From Opeltia flavorubescens (lineage: Eukaryota > Ascomycota > Lecanoromycetes > Teloschistales > Teloschistaceae): a stretch of DNA of 64,000 nt. The translations under genes and the position numbers were made by a program. Shown here piece after piece: positions 42,932 through 53,968 of the stretch; within the stretch, counting starts at the first letter, position 1, and every line of letters begins with the position of its first letter. Below the pieces are notes generated by a model, which was given only the letters and a program-made list of their open reading frames with translations, did not search any database and was not told the DNA's origin. The stretch lies in contig KE546973.1 in the NCBI GenBank assembly GCA_000442125.1, forward strand, positions 1 through 64,000, written 5' to 3'.

Positions 42932-44022
42932 TCATTCAACATCCGCCGGTGGATCTGTGAGCCACGGATCTTGTAGCAACTCCTTGGCGGACGGTCTGTC
43001 TCTCGGATCTAGCTGCATTAGTCTCAGTATGAAGGCACGATCTTCCCTTGATATATCTTTTGAAGAAGCCATCTTGAAAGGAAGTCGTTTTTCCACTGAA
43101 TTCATGATCATTGTTAGGGTCTCGAGTGTGTCCTCATCCACCAAAGTTCGATAGCTTAGCGGGAAAGGGCCAAAATATTTGTCCATTCGACGCATCACTT
43201 CCCAAGGATATAATGGATCCGTGACATCCATTTCATAAGGGCTAAATATATGCCAATGGTCTCCGAATATGAGGCTGATGAGCTACTAAACTTTAGATGA
43301 CCGGGTGGAATGAATGGAAGGCAAAGTAATATCTTACTGTAGCTCCTAATGACCATATGTCTGTTGGTGTACCCCAAATCTGATTGAGCATGGCTTCGGG
43401 ACTTCGGAATATGGTAGCCCCAATGACATGCTCTTTGGTGATGATATCTTTGTGCACGCTATCCCCAAGGTCGGCCAACTTGATGTCGCCAAAACGATTG
43501 CCGTTCTCGCCATGATTGACCAATATGTTGTCAGGCTTGATATCTGACCTGAAGTTAGATATTGAAAGGGAGAAAGCGACTCAACATGTACCTGTATGAA
43601 CGATACCCTCGTCGTGCAACACAGCCAAGGCTTCTAGTACTGTCCTTGCAACACGTTTCACATCCGAGGACTCAAATTTCTTAATTCCAGACTCGATGAG
43701 TGTATTACTTTCCAGGTATTCCAAGATCAATAAAGGAGGATCCTCGCTCTCATCAACGAAGCGGCGAAATGATGGCACAGCTTGAAAACGCTGTAGAAGG
43801 TCACGCTCATCACGGAGGTAAGGCTTTGGAGCAGACTTGACGATGACATTTTGGTCTGTTCGTTGATTACTGTTACTAAGTCAGAAATGGTTGAAGACAG
43901 TGCATGGACGTTTATACTTACACGGCACGCCATACGTTCCTGTGCAGTTGCTTTGAGATGAGATAGGTACCATGATTGCCAACAACTTTGGTATCATTGG
44001 GCATCGATAATGTAGAAGCCAT
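42932..44022 (-). CDS. Atypical small protein kinase (313 aa, four exons)
   Basis: The exons are 43922-44022, 43592-43875, 43338-43543 and 42932-43282; introns of 46-55 nt keep phase and coding sums to 942 nt. Kinase landmarks: NVIVKSAPK (beta-3 Lys); LILEYLES (hinge); IVHTDIKPDNILV (catalytic loop, HRD replaced by HTD but with Asp, Lys and Asn kept); IKLADLGDS (DFG replaced by DLG); RSPEA (APE); DIWSLGATL; and DPRDRPSAKELLQDPW (subdomain XI Arg). The glycine loop is not recognisable: the N-terminus reads NHGTYLISKQLHRNVWRA. The key catalytic residues are present, so it may be active despite the odd nucleotide loop. It resembles the many orphan fungal kinases near CMGC/SRPK. It stands alone. 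Confidence 0.85.
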
Positions 44023-44874
44023 CCTTCGAATCAGCCTCATCGCAGTCCATCAAGAGCCGATGCCGGAGGATCAGTAGAGATAGCAGGTCTTCCCGGTTAT
44101 CCCCGACTTTCCCACCGCGTCAGCGCGTCTAAGCTCTGTAGGGCTGAAATCTCACAGCCCTAGTATTTGCACTCTTATGACATCATCAGCTAGTTCTCGT
44201 GAAAGACATGCTTCGTAATCCTTCCTGGTCACCATGTGGTACCAAATTGATCTGGATGACCAGACGTTCTACAGCTATTTATCTCAAAGCACTCTTTTTG
44301 ATTCATTCTGCAGCAGGACCGAGACACTATTGCCCTTACCAGACCGTTTTCCAAACCATCGAACATATTTATTTCCTCATGTAATCGTTGGAGGTACTCG
44401 CATCCTCATTGCTACCGCCATAACAAGTATCCACCTACATCAGGCACCACGGCGGGATGATTACTTTCAGTGATTTGATTGAGAGTACCGCGATAAAGTA
44501 AGAGACGCTGCATGCTGAGGCACGCTGCACAGACACATGCCATCTGCGAGACGCACGAGTATATTCTTGAGCTGCTGAGTTCTCTGCATCTCATTGAATA
44601 GTGAATATTATCGGAGGAGGACCTCTAGACGTGTCATTCTACCTGCTCTGTTCTCTGCTTGGCTTTAAACCAAAACAAATGGGCGATTCTCGGGCTACTG
44701 AGTTCGGGCCAAGCTGATCGGCATGTCAATTAACGTGCTAAATCAAAGTGCATGTGTTGTTACATCATCGACATTAGGCAGACATCTACTTGAGACAACA
44801 CTTAGCGCCGATGTACAAGAGCTCGACAAGAAGTCGAAAGTTCTACATTTCCATTTTCTAGATCATCAGCCAAC
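44023..44874. other. Spacer, 0.85 kb
   Basis: Divergent region between the kinase and the NmrA-like gene. No additional gene is supported. Confidence 0.45.
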
Positions 44875-46031
44875 ATGGTCCGCATCGCTATCGCAGGAGG
44901 TTCTGGTGGGATTGGTCGTACACTACTCGACAAGCTCGCTCGAGGTGGCAAGCACACTGTTTTCGTCCTCAGTAGGAAGGTACTAGCGCAAATCCAACCA
45001 TTTCACCCACCACGAGAAATATCTCTTCACGTTCAGTTTTTGCCCGACGCTGACCCGAAATGCATTGCCAGTCTACACTACCTTTTGAGTCTCCGGCAAA
45101 CGTGCACTGCCTAGCTCCAAACTATGAAAGTGTCAATGATTTGACCAACCTCCTGAAACAAAAGGAGATACATACAGTCATCTCGACTCTCAGCCCACCT
45201 AGCCCAGAAGTCACAGCGGCTCAAGATAATCTCATTCACGCCGCAGCTCGAGCTCCGACCACAAGAAGGTTTATTCCAAGCATATGGGCAATCGACTTTT
45301 CTTCCAATGACGAGTATGGCCCCGTGCAATTGAAATTCGAGTAATTTCAACGTCTCAACAATTCTCAGGCATCTACCCTTGTCGTTTAAAGCTGCTAAGT
45401 GTCAAGCCATCAAGCTACTCAACGAGTATCCCGATCTTGAAGTCACAGAGGTTCATAACGGGGGATTTCTCGACTACTACGGGATGCCGTACTGCGACTC
45501 CTACATGCTTCCCGAGATCCCATACATTGATATTGCAGCTTGCAAAGCGGCCATTCCAGGAACTGGCGATGAAAAAATTGTCCTAACATACACCAAAGAT
45601 GTCGCTAGATGTGTCAGGAAGATGGTTGAATCTGATGAGAAGTGGCCCGCTGTGACGAGACTTGCTGGTGATTTTACAACTTTGAATGAAGTCCTCGAAG
45701 TCGCCGAGCGGGTCCGTGGTAAGTTGCGCGCCAATCAGTCCAAAATGACGGATTCCGGGACTCAGCTAGGCCAGGTACCAAATTCGAAGTCGTCTATAAT
45801 TCTGTGGAAGATCTGCGTGCTGGCAAGATTTCTGAGATTCCCGCATATGTCCCACTCTATGATGTAATTCCGAAAGACTTGGTACTAGAGATGATGGCTG
45901 GATTCGGTGTGGCTACGGCGACTGGCCTCTTTACCCTTGAGGGCGAGCGTATCAACGAGAAGTATCCGGAAATCAAGACAACTAAAATGCGAGACTTCAT
46001 CAGGACTCATTGGGCTGACAAGAGTGTGTAA
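44875..46031 (+). pseudogene. NmrA-like / isoflavone-reductase-type NAD(P)-binding protein, probably broken
   Basis: The exons are 44875-44979, 45072-45718 and 45775-46031, with introns of 92 and 56 nt (GTACTA..CCAG with a CTGAC branch; GTAAGT..GCCAG). The opening MVRIAIAGGSGGIGRTLLDKL holds the Rossmann glycine pattern. TVISTLSPP, RFIPSIWAIDFS and VLTYTKDVARCVRKMVE are typical of NmrA-like atypical SDRs. In exon 2 a TAA at 45342 interrupts the frame, and about 20-30 nt later the reading frame shifts by one before continuing as FKAAKCQAIKLLNEYPDLE. No GT..AG intron in the right phases bridges this. Either the gene is freshly broken or the assembly has an error there; codons elsewhere look intact. 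Confidence 0.72.
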
Positions 46032-46301
46032 GAAGCGCTACCAGTCTTCGGGGGGGATGACAAGTCAATTAATTTGAGAATGGAAAAAGTCATGCGTCAC
46101 GAAAAAGCGAACAGGAAAGGTTACGTGTCGCTCATATAGACTCAGAAAATATTCTGTGTCACCGAGAATCATCCTTTCGTCGCTAAGTTCTGATGTCGAA
46201 GCTTACGTCCAGTGAAGTATCACTCAGATTGCCAAAGTTAATGCATCATAGTAATATCGACCTCCTTGTAATTTTACAGGTTTCATATAGAGTTTAAAAT
46301 T

Positions 46302-47046
46302 TCAAGAAGTCGCTACACTCCCTACAGATGGATTCGGGTCTGCGTCCGTCAGAGTGATTTGCGCTCCAACATGTGTAAGCATCCGATCTCCCGACGTCAA
46401 CTTCAGATCAATGAAATAAGTTGCCTATCAAAGTATTCGTCAGTAGATGACACAGCCTGCAGCTCCGATGATATGCAACTAACCTCCATAATCCACCCTC
46501 GCGCGAGATCCATACTTGTCTTGATTATTGCTGGGCCATGCCGAGGTGGGCACCCGGAAAGCCCATTAGGTTGCTCTACTGTCGCCCAATCACACAATTT
46601 ATCTCTGATGGCAAGCATCTGAGCTGATTGCCCCGTTCCCAGTCGTGCTTCGATATCGAAACTCAGATCGATGGTAGCAAGATCTTGACGGAAGGTGCCG
46701 CTGGCTTGAAGCGCGCAAGGAAAGCCACTACAGAATTCGAGATCAGCATTGTATACGCCATTTGGATATTGCTGAGAAGATGTTGAGGCAAGTACATTTG
46801 ACATGGGGTAGGCGTCATGGAAATGGATGCGATGGAAAACAAATTGTTGGCGGGATCGTCCATGTAGAAAAAAGGCGAGCCTCCCGGAATCACATTGTCT
46901 GTTCCATTGATTGCGTTCTGGATATTGTGCACCAGTTGCAAGTTGGAAGGTGCAGGCCGTCGGTACAGTAGGCTTGCAAATGACAGTTGAGAAAACGTTA
47001 GTGTGATGATCACCAAAATCGGCGCACTAATTTTCAAAGGATACAT
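46302..47046 (-). CDS. Secreted ML-domain (NPC2-like) lipid-binding protein (197 aa)
   Basis: The exons are 46796-47046, 46484-46727 and 46302-46400. The first intron (68 nt, donor GTACTT, branch GCTGAT, acceptor TGTAG) hides an apparent frameshift; the second opens GTTAGT. Coding is 594 nt in one frame. The signal peptide ends near SQLSFA. The mature chain reads GGSPFFYMDDPANNLFSIAS, then SMTPTPCQIG, ASGTFRQDLATIDLSFDIEA, KLCDW and a final GWIMELTSG. This order follows the ML (MD-2-related lipid-recognition) domain, with the usual three disulfide-forming positions only partly kept (Cys in PTPCQ, GFPCA, KLCDW, LSGCPP). Family members bind sterols or phospholipids. Assignment to ML is by pattern and moderately sure. 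Confidence 0.65.
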
Positions 47047-48377
47047 AAGTAGGACAGGATCGTGAGGATTTGATGCGGAAGGGGCAACGAGTATGTGACT
47101 CTTATGATGAGCTGGTCGCGGACTAGCATGGACTGATATCATGTTGCCGGCGCGTACAACACCACGGCGATCGGTCAAAGCGCCAGCAGCCGATGATTGC
47201 GGAAATATGTCCATCCTGCACAAAACTTGCGTCGACTCTATACAGCCAGAATTGCATCCATTCTTGCTATTCTATTGCCGGTATGTCATACTGTTCTTGG
47301 TATGTAGCCACGATTACCCGGTCTGCACGCTCTGGCCAGCTATCAATTGAGGTGGGAGATATTTGCGTTGCCCAATCCTACACCCTAACATAAACAAGTA
47401 CCGATAAAGTGGACCATCAACCTTTGGCTCGCGTCGATCCTCGGACGGGTGGATTTGAAACCCGTCGGCGGCTAAAGTAGTAGCCGCTACCGATTATAAT
47501 TCCATACCATATGTAGGGTTAACGATGATAAATCAGGCAACCGTCGCATTTTTTCCCCTCTCCACCCATCCAAAGAAACACACGTTTAATATACCCGACT
47601 GTTCAAACTGTCTACAAGGCACAACGAAACGAGTCGTCAAATGGGTATTGGGAGATGGATTTCCTGGGGTTCTGACAATGAATACACCCTCAGTTACGGA
47701 CGAGAGAATAACATCTTACAAGGACTGGTAGTCGCAATGGCCATATGCGACCTGCGTCCTGAGCTTTGCCTCGAAATCTCAATTCCACTCTGGTTACACA
47801 GAGCCAGGATCTCATGGCCTTCACCGGCGAGGCTGTGATCATCTCCACTTCTCTCATCATTGACCGAGGGTCCTCATGATTCTTATTATGTAGGGAAGCA
47901 TATCATCGGCCCCTCTTCCTACTCGAGAAGCACGCACCTAGCCATCCGCAACACATGCATTGGAGAGGGTAACAGAAGTTTGAATAACACGATGAGGCTC
48001 GCCGCAGAAATCTCGCTCCGCATGCCGTCTAAATATCGCAGATTGTGCTTCTCAGTGATGGTTGGTGGGTGGCGGCGCTAATTGCATATTTCCGAAATGT
48101 CGGTGGAGGTGGTACAAGGCGATACCAGGCTGAAAAAATGTGTTTCATATTACAAGGACGGTAGGAGAAGTCCTGAATATGACCCAGCAAGCTCTCTGGA
48201 GGTCTCATTTCATCATATGCCGTTCTTTGCGCGTTGCTCTCGAGCCAAGATTCAAAATTTGTATAAAGGGCACTTTCCCGACTCCGTATCTTTCATCTTT
48301 GAGCAAGTGTATTTCCACGGATTCATTGCACCTGTTACAAACCCCTCTTCCTCCTTCGCAATCTTCACTCATATACA
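47047..48377. other. Spacer, 1.3 kb
   Basis: No gene is supported. A hairpin near 47440-47490 was tested as a tRNA and rejected. Open frames at 47525-47838 lack features. Confidence 0.4.
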
Positions 48378-49607
48378 ATGAATACTCGTCAATTCTGCGA
48401 CCTTTTTCTCAGAATTGTAAGCCTGAGTAGCTCGTTCCGCCACTCCTTTGCAAGTGTAACATATCCACCTCAAACGTAAGTATAGAAGTAAAAGTAGTGC
48501 AAGCGTGTAGACTGACTTTTACAAAGAAACCAGAGTACTGCAATCCTAGAATGGACAGGAATGGGTGACTCCTATGCGTCTGGTATAGGATCAGGAAATA
48601 TGATTCAATATTTTGATGGGACCTGCTACCGTTACGATGGCGCTTACCCATTTTTACTCGAAAGGAACCTCAATCCTCGACCACCCGGCTTCAATTTTGT
48701 GGCCTGCTCAGGCGACAAGTTTTTGACAATTATAGGCAAACAATTCCGAGATCAACCAACATCTATTCAAAGACCTAATTGGGGAGTGCGACCCCAGTTT
48801 GTGACCTTGAGCATGGGCGGCAATGACATTGGCTTCAAGGAGCTGGTTGCGATATGCATATATTCAATTCCAATTGCTCTTTTCAAGAACTGTGATGAAA
48901 TTATCGCATACTCGAACGAACGCGTCAACAGTAACGACTTCGTGGACGAGGCAGCCAATGTCATCATAGCAGCTCTGGCCAAAGGTGCCAGCAGAGGAAG
49001 GCCAGACTTAAAAGTCTACGTGACCGGCTACGCACAATTCTTCAATGAGCAAACACCACAATGCAATGACGTGAGCTTCAGACCGGACTGGCAACCTTTC
49101 GCGCGGAAAGAATACCTCACCATCGAGAAACGTCAAGCTTTGAACGCAATTGCACGGAACCTCAACACCGCCTTAGCAACCGCCGTCATGCGCGCGAGTA
49201 CCGGTGCCCCCAACAGAGTCTTTTTCGTAGACTACGACCAAGCATTCGAAAGTCACCGCTTCTGCGACCGCAAAGAGCCAAATCCTCAAGATCCAGATAC
49301 GTGGTTCTTCACCTTTGATTCCAACGAAGCGGCCGTGGGTCGATTCCTCAACAGCATCCCCCAGGTTCATCGAGTTCTGACAGGCCAATCGAAAGCGACC
49401 ATGACCTATGATGAGCTCTTCTCTGTTATCAGCAGAGCTGCAGGTGGTAATCGGGAGAAAGTGGAGAACGGGGTGGGATTTTTCCGGATCTTTCATCCGA
49501 AGCCTATGGGGCACATGGTAATTGAACGCATCTTGAGGGAAAGGATCATGACTACTAATACGCCTATCTTCGATTCCATCCCGATAGTCGCAGTAGACAG
49601 GTCATAA
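48378..49607 (+). CDS. SGNH/GDSL hydrolase (389 aa)
   Basis: Two exons (48378-48475 and 48536-49607). The 60-nt intron has donor GTAAGT, branch GACTGAC and acceptor CCAGAG; coding is 1170 nt. A secreted or surface esterase/lipase is likely: the N-terminus is moderately hydrophobic (FCDLFLRIVSLSSSF), a weak leader. Block I is GMGDSYASGIGSG with the catalytic Ser (about residue 45). Block III is SMGGNDIGF (oxyanion Gly/Asn, about 126-132), and block V is FHPKPMGHMV with the catalytic His (about 352-359). The spacing fits bacterial-type SGNH enzymes found in many plant-associated fungi. A C-terminal extension of about 30 residues follows the last block. Confidence 0.88.
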
Positions 49608-51370
49608 AATTAGAAGTCTTGGTTCATCGAAGGCAGCGCGGAGAAGCGGTTCCCTCTCGCAAGAATACTGCTCAGTCTCGTACTGACAACGATGTTTGTC
49701 CAAGATAAGAAGGATACGACCATTGTAATACAATCAACAAGCACAATCTCACGAGATAGATATCATATTTTAATAACATTTTGATCGCCTTGATTAAACA
49801 TCTCAGGTTCTGCTGATCAGATCCCCCAGGTGAATTTCTTCTGATTTTCATGTCGTCCTCTCCTGTTCTGCCTGTGCCCATCTTCACACCAGTTGGCAAA
49901 ATCAATGAGCAAAAGAAACCCAAACTCAAACAAAAACCACTGCGCTATAAGATTATATCAAAAATTATCGGCGCGGAAACTATTAGTCGTCAAGACATGA
50001 TTACATCTAGCTTAATCAATAAATAATAATACTTCCTACAAGAATCCCGATATCTTATTTCCCATACGGCAAAAACACATACACTCAACCCTTAGCAATA
50101 GCGTTCATCAAAACCCTTCGCCATATCAGAGATGATCTCTCCTTATCCATTTATTACCAGAACAATAACCTACTGTCCCAGATTGAATTACAAAGTTTTC
50201 AAAAAAAGAAACAATTCTTTTACGTATACAACACTCTTTCAGATTTACCCCCTTCGCTAAATTATCCAGCTCTACCACCATCTTTAACTGTACATCCCCA
50301 CCAACTAGCCACCCCAAAGAACCCCTCACCTAGTAGGAAGCTTGAAAAAGAAAAACCCTTATCTGAATATTTCGCCTCTTCTTCAGCCACTACCAGTGAT
50401 AATTACACTTCCTCAAAAAATGTATAAAAAGACTTGGAGGAGGGCAGGAAAGGCGCTGTATTTCTCCAGTGAAAAGAAGACCATAACGTTAACCATATTA
50501 TTCATTAGGTTATATCCTATACCCTCCTCACCTTTCTATATACGTGTTTCCCCGATATTATTTAGAGCATATAATACGGGACTAGCTATATTCACCTCAT
50601 CAAATAAAGATTTTCACTTTTGAATGGAAAAAAAAACAAAATAGAAAAGAAATACAAAAATCCTAATCTACAAGAATTCTACGAGAGTTAGCCGCGAAAC
50701 GACGCAAAGTCAAAAAAAAACAAAAAAAAAAAAACATAATTCCGCGATCACCCCACCAACATAAATCTCTACACAGCACAAAACATAACCTTTACTGTCA
50801 CATGAATGTGAAAAAGTATATCTGTATTTTTAAATCACCTACATGAATTCCCTTTCTCACAGAGCCTTCCCGTGGGAAAAGAAAGTCAACGCACGTTTAT
50901 TGCGAGGTATCAGATTTTACATTACCTGTAGGACCGTGCATGTAACCCACCAAATCTTACGCTACATCATGCAGATTTCTCCCAATCAAGAAGAAAAAGC
51001 TAAGCGCCAAGTTTTATTAGGGGGGGGGGCCAAAACTCAACCATATTAGTTATACAATCTTGGCCTTGCCGCCATTTGCAAAGGGGGGTTTCATCATATA
51101 TTCCATCACACCGGATTTTCTTTATGAGAAGAGAGAGAGAGAGAGAGTGATAAATCGAACTCCCGTCGGTGAAGAAACCCAGATCCACCCCTTCACAAAA
51201 AAGACAGGGGATTCGGTTTATTTATTGTATCTAGCGGGGAAAAAATATTAGCATCGGATGGTTTGATGAAAGAAAGATCTGTAAATATTGAGGTATTCGC
51301 GCAACTTTGAACAATACATCAGTGTCTTTTTTCCATCCGTCAATCCACCAATGTCGATTATTCCAAAAGG
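49608..51370. other. AT-rich low-complexity spacer, 1.8 kb
   Basis: Many A- and T-runs (for example A-runs near 50630-50640 and 50715-50735), a G-run near 51020 and a (GA)n microsatellite near 51128-51147. No gene; the longer open frames (50342-50623, 50843-51049) look like chance in AT-rich DNA. Confidence 0.5.
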
Positions 51371-53407
51371 TCACTCAAGTTCAATAGTCTGCATCCCCTT
51401 CTCCGCCTCCTCCACACCCTCCCCACCCATCAACCCATGAACGTAGCAATCGCCCACAAGCCCCCACCTCTCCCCCTTGCTCCTCAACACAATCAACACC
51501 TCGGATCCAGGAACCAACCAAACCTCATCCCCCACCTCCGCCGACAGCGGCCCTATACCAATCCTTCCCTTCTGGGTAGCAAAGACCCTAGCATGCGAAA
51601 CAATGACAAAGCTATCCCCGAAAGTAACCAGACGTCTCATGTGCTCTTCGTACCTCACGTCCCTGGCCCCCAGGGGCATATTCCCCATGAGTTTCGCGAA
51701 TGCCTCGATCTCGGGGGCGGAAGGGAGGATATTACCGCTACTATCATCGCTCTCATCAGCAAGAGAATAGATTGCGGAGCGGATATCTTCCTTGATCTTA
51801 GTTTCAGCAGTATCAGCATCGGTAACATATTCCTCCTCCTCAAACTCAATATCATCCTCCTCGTCTCTCAGGAGCCAAGTCGCCGCCATAAAAAGCCACC
51901 AGCTCCTAAACGCCGTTCCCAGGCTCTTCGGCGCGGGGACATCATACTCCGCACTCCCGGGATGAAACCCCGAATCTTCAACCAAAGTTCTCCAGATGGC
52001 TTCTGCGCGGGGTTGTCCAGTGCAAGGATAGAATTCGTCCATCTCGATGAAGATACGGAGGAGACCGTGCCAGCAAAATTCCTCCCAGATTTGCTTTTTG
52101 GTTTCGCCAATGGCGGTGATGGTGTCGATATGTGCGGCTCGTACCTCGAGAAGCACCGTACTACCTTCCTTGTGGATTATTTGCCATTCCGCCTTAAGGT
52201 CTCCCGACGCCCGAAAAGTCCCTCTCTTCTGATTACCAACACCAGTCGCAGACGTGGAGTCGAAGTCAGGAACCCACGATGGCAGAGCGTTCGTTTTTCT
52301 AAAGCTAGCGTCTTCGACGAAAGATAGGATGAAGAGATCCCCCGAGCTTTTGATGATATATTCCGCAGCTTCGGTATAAATCTGAGCTGTCGATTTACCA
52401 TAGTCCGGTTTCAAAAGCGGATGAGATGCCCTTTCCTCCTGAGACCCTTCAAAGAAGCCTAGCAGGCCGTACACTTTATCCTTTGGATTAGAACAATAGT
52501 TCGCCCGACTGAATATAAGCGCTGTAGCAAGCCTAGATCCGAATTCGAATTCTCGATAGAACATGTGATACAACACCAAGATTGCTTGTTGAATCGCCGA
52601 CATGATGGGTGTAGCAAGCTCTCCCTCCGCGTTTTCCGTCTCAAGGAACCCCCTTTCGCCAGCCCAGGGTGAGCCATCGATGTAGACGGCGGCATGCAAC
52701 AACTTCTCCTGATCGATTCGGTACTTGCCAACAAAGAAAGCCGTGAGCCGCGCCATTCGACATTCCTGAAGGATCCAGATTCGAGAAAACCACGTTCTCC
52801 TATAGAGCGACGCAAGAGCCCTCCAATCACTATCTTGTATCGACAAGCCGAGAACATCCCGAGTCCGGACACTGACTTCAGGCCACGGATTAAGCGGGTC
52901 CACCTCCCTCAGTAGGTCCCGATCTTTCTCCGCCAGCGCATCCAGAAGCTTCAAGGCCGGCTTCGTATATTCATCTTCCTCACCGAGCCAAACAACAACA
53001 TGATGCGCCCTCTGATAAATATCCCTCATCTTCAAAATCTGCCGACTCCTCTCCTGCACATTATCCTGATCGATGCAAACCGCATCGATCCACCACGGCC
53101 CATCCCCAGGCTCTTCGGCCGCGCGTTGGAAAAAACGAAACAGGTTTTCGGAAACAAATAATAGATGCCGCCCATTGCAGATGATAGGACAGCACCTCTC
53201 ACCGGTCATTCCCTTCCGCGCCGCTTGGATTGTTGGTGCGCCCCACGTATACGAAAGCGCCGCGTAATGATGCTTTGTCGAGATATCGGCGACGCGAAGT
53301 GTGCAGCGGATTTCTCCAGCATCAGACGATGGATGAATCGTTAGTAGACGAAATGAATCCGGAGCGTCCAAAGGCAAAGACTCGTAGATACTATGTGTCT
53401 CTTCCAT
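51371..53407 (-). CDS. HET-domain protein (678 aa)
   Basis: A single-exon gene of the heterokaryon-incompatibility class, whose members trigger cell death on non-self recognition. The HET domain covers about residues 45-230. Block 1 is YAALSYTWGAP (about 48-58). Block 2 is PWWIDAVCIDQDNVQERSRQ, followed by MRDIYQRAHHVVVWLG. Block 3 is WFSRIWILQECRMA, then a catalogue of family spacers (ANYCSNPKDKVYGLLG, a very typical HET block). The C-terminal half is variable, with an acidic stretch DEEDDIEFEEEE near residue 520. It stands alone, with no STAND partner beside it. Fungal genomes carry dozens of these; which of them act in incompatibility cannot be told from sequence. Confidence 0.93.
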   Translation of the reverse strand: MEETHSIYESLPLDAPDSFRLLTIHPSSDAGEIRCTLRVADISTKHHYAALSYTWGAPTIQAARKGMTGERCCPIICNGRHLLFVSENLFRFFQRAAEEPGDGPWWIDAVCIDQDNVQERSRQILKMRDIYQRAHHVVVWLGEEDEYTKPALKLLDALAEKDRDLLREVDPLNPWPEVSVRTRDVLGLSIQDSDWRALASLYRRTWFSRIWILQECRMARLTAFFVGKYRIDQEKLLHAAVYIDGSPWAGERGFLETENAEGELATPIMSAIQQAILVLYHMFYREFEFGSRLATALIFSRANYCSNPKDKVYGLLGFFEGSQEERASHPLLKPDYGKSTAQIYTEAAEYIIKSSGDLFILSFVEDASFRKTNALPSWVPDFDSTSATGVGNQKRGTFRASGDLKAEWQIIHKEGSTVLLEVRAAHIDTITAIGETKKQIWEEFCWHGLLRIFIEMDEFYPCTGQPRAEAIWRTLVEDSGFHPGSAEYDVPAPKSLGTAFRSWWLFMAATWLLRDEEDDIEFEEEEYVTDADTAETKIKEDIRSAIYSLADESDDSSGNILPSAPEIEAFAKLMGNMPLGARDVRYEEHMRRLVTFGDSFVIVSHARVFATQKGRIGIGPLSAEVGDEVWLVPGSEVLIVLRSKGERWGLVGDCYVHGLMGGEGVEEAEKGMQTIELE

Positions 53408-53968
53408 TATCGGATAGTATGCGCGCTGTTGTTCTTTATTTTATTTTTGCTCCGAGCAGTACAGGTAAGAGAGCAGTTCGGAAACAACCGGCGAGAAAGG
53501 CTTTGCCCCCCAATTTATATCTCATATGATCCATCCAAAAATCTCAGCAGCGCACAATGTACTTAGCATGACTACAAGCGCCTTACAATGGATTTCTGTC
53601 CTCGGCAAGAAAAGTGGCCTGCGTCTGGACAACGCGCTGCGGCGTACAATACTTTCTCACTATACTCATACACGCTTGGATACTTTGGCCGTATTTTGTA
53701 GAGGGAGAGAAAGTAAGAAATACTGATGTTGACACGAGTAAGACTCTTCGAGAAGTCATGCAGCTGCCCAAGTCAGGCGCTAATCCCAATCAGGGAACCT
53801 GCCAACCACCAATTGTTTTGAAAGTCTATAATGATCCATATCATAAATTCTCTACTATAGATTATTATTCAACATGCTCTCGATACATTTTCCTTTGCCC
53901 TGCCCCATCCCCTCACTCCCCCATCCTCCTCCTCCACCACCTTTTACCTCAACCCCCACCCCCCTTCA
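53408..53968. other. Spacer, 0.56 kb
   Basis: 5' flank of the HET gene and 3' flank of giant gene 2. No gene was seen. Confidence 0.45.

Noticed and set aside
46727-46796. Frameshift in the ML-domain gene
   Set aside because: A 68-nt intron with donor GTACTT, a GCTGAT branch and acceptor TGTAG restores the frame and gives the expected domain spacing.
47430-47495. tRNA gene candidate on the minus strand
   Set aside because: A GGTTTCAAATCC-like loop is present, but its stem and loop sizes are wrong and no D-arm or anticodon arm can be folded.
49608-51370. Genes in the AT-rich spacer
   Set aside because: Open frames are short, lysine/asparagine-rich and explained by low GC; homopolymers and a GA microsatellite dominate.
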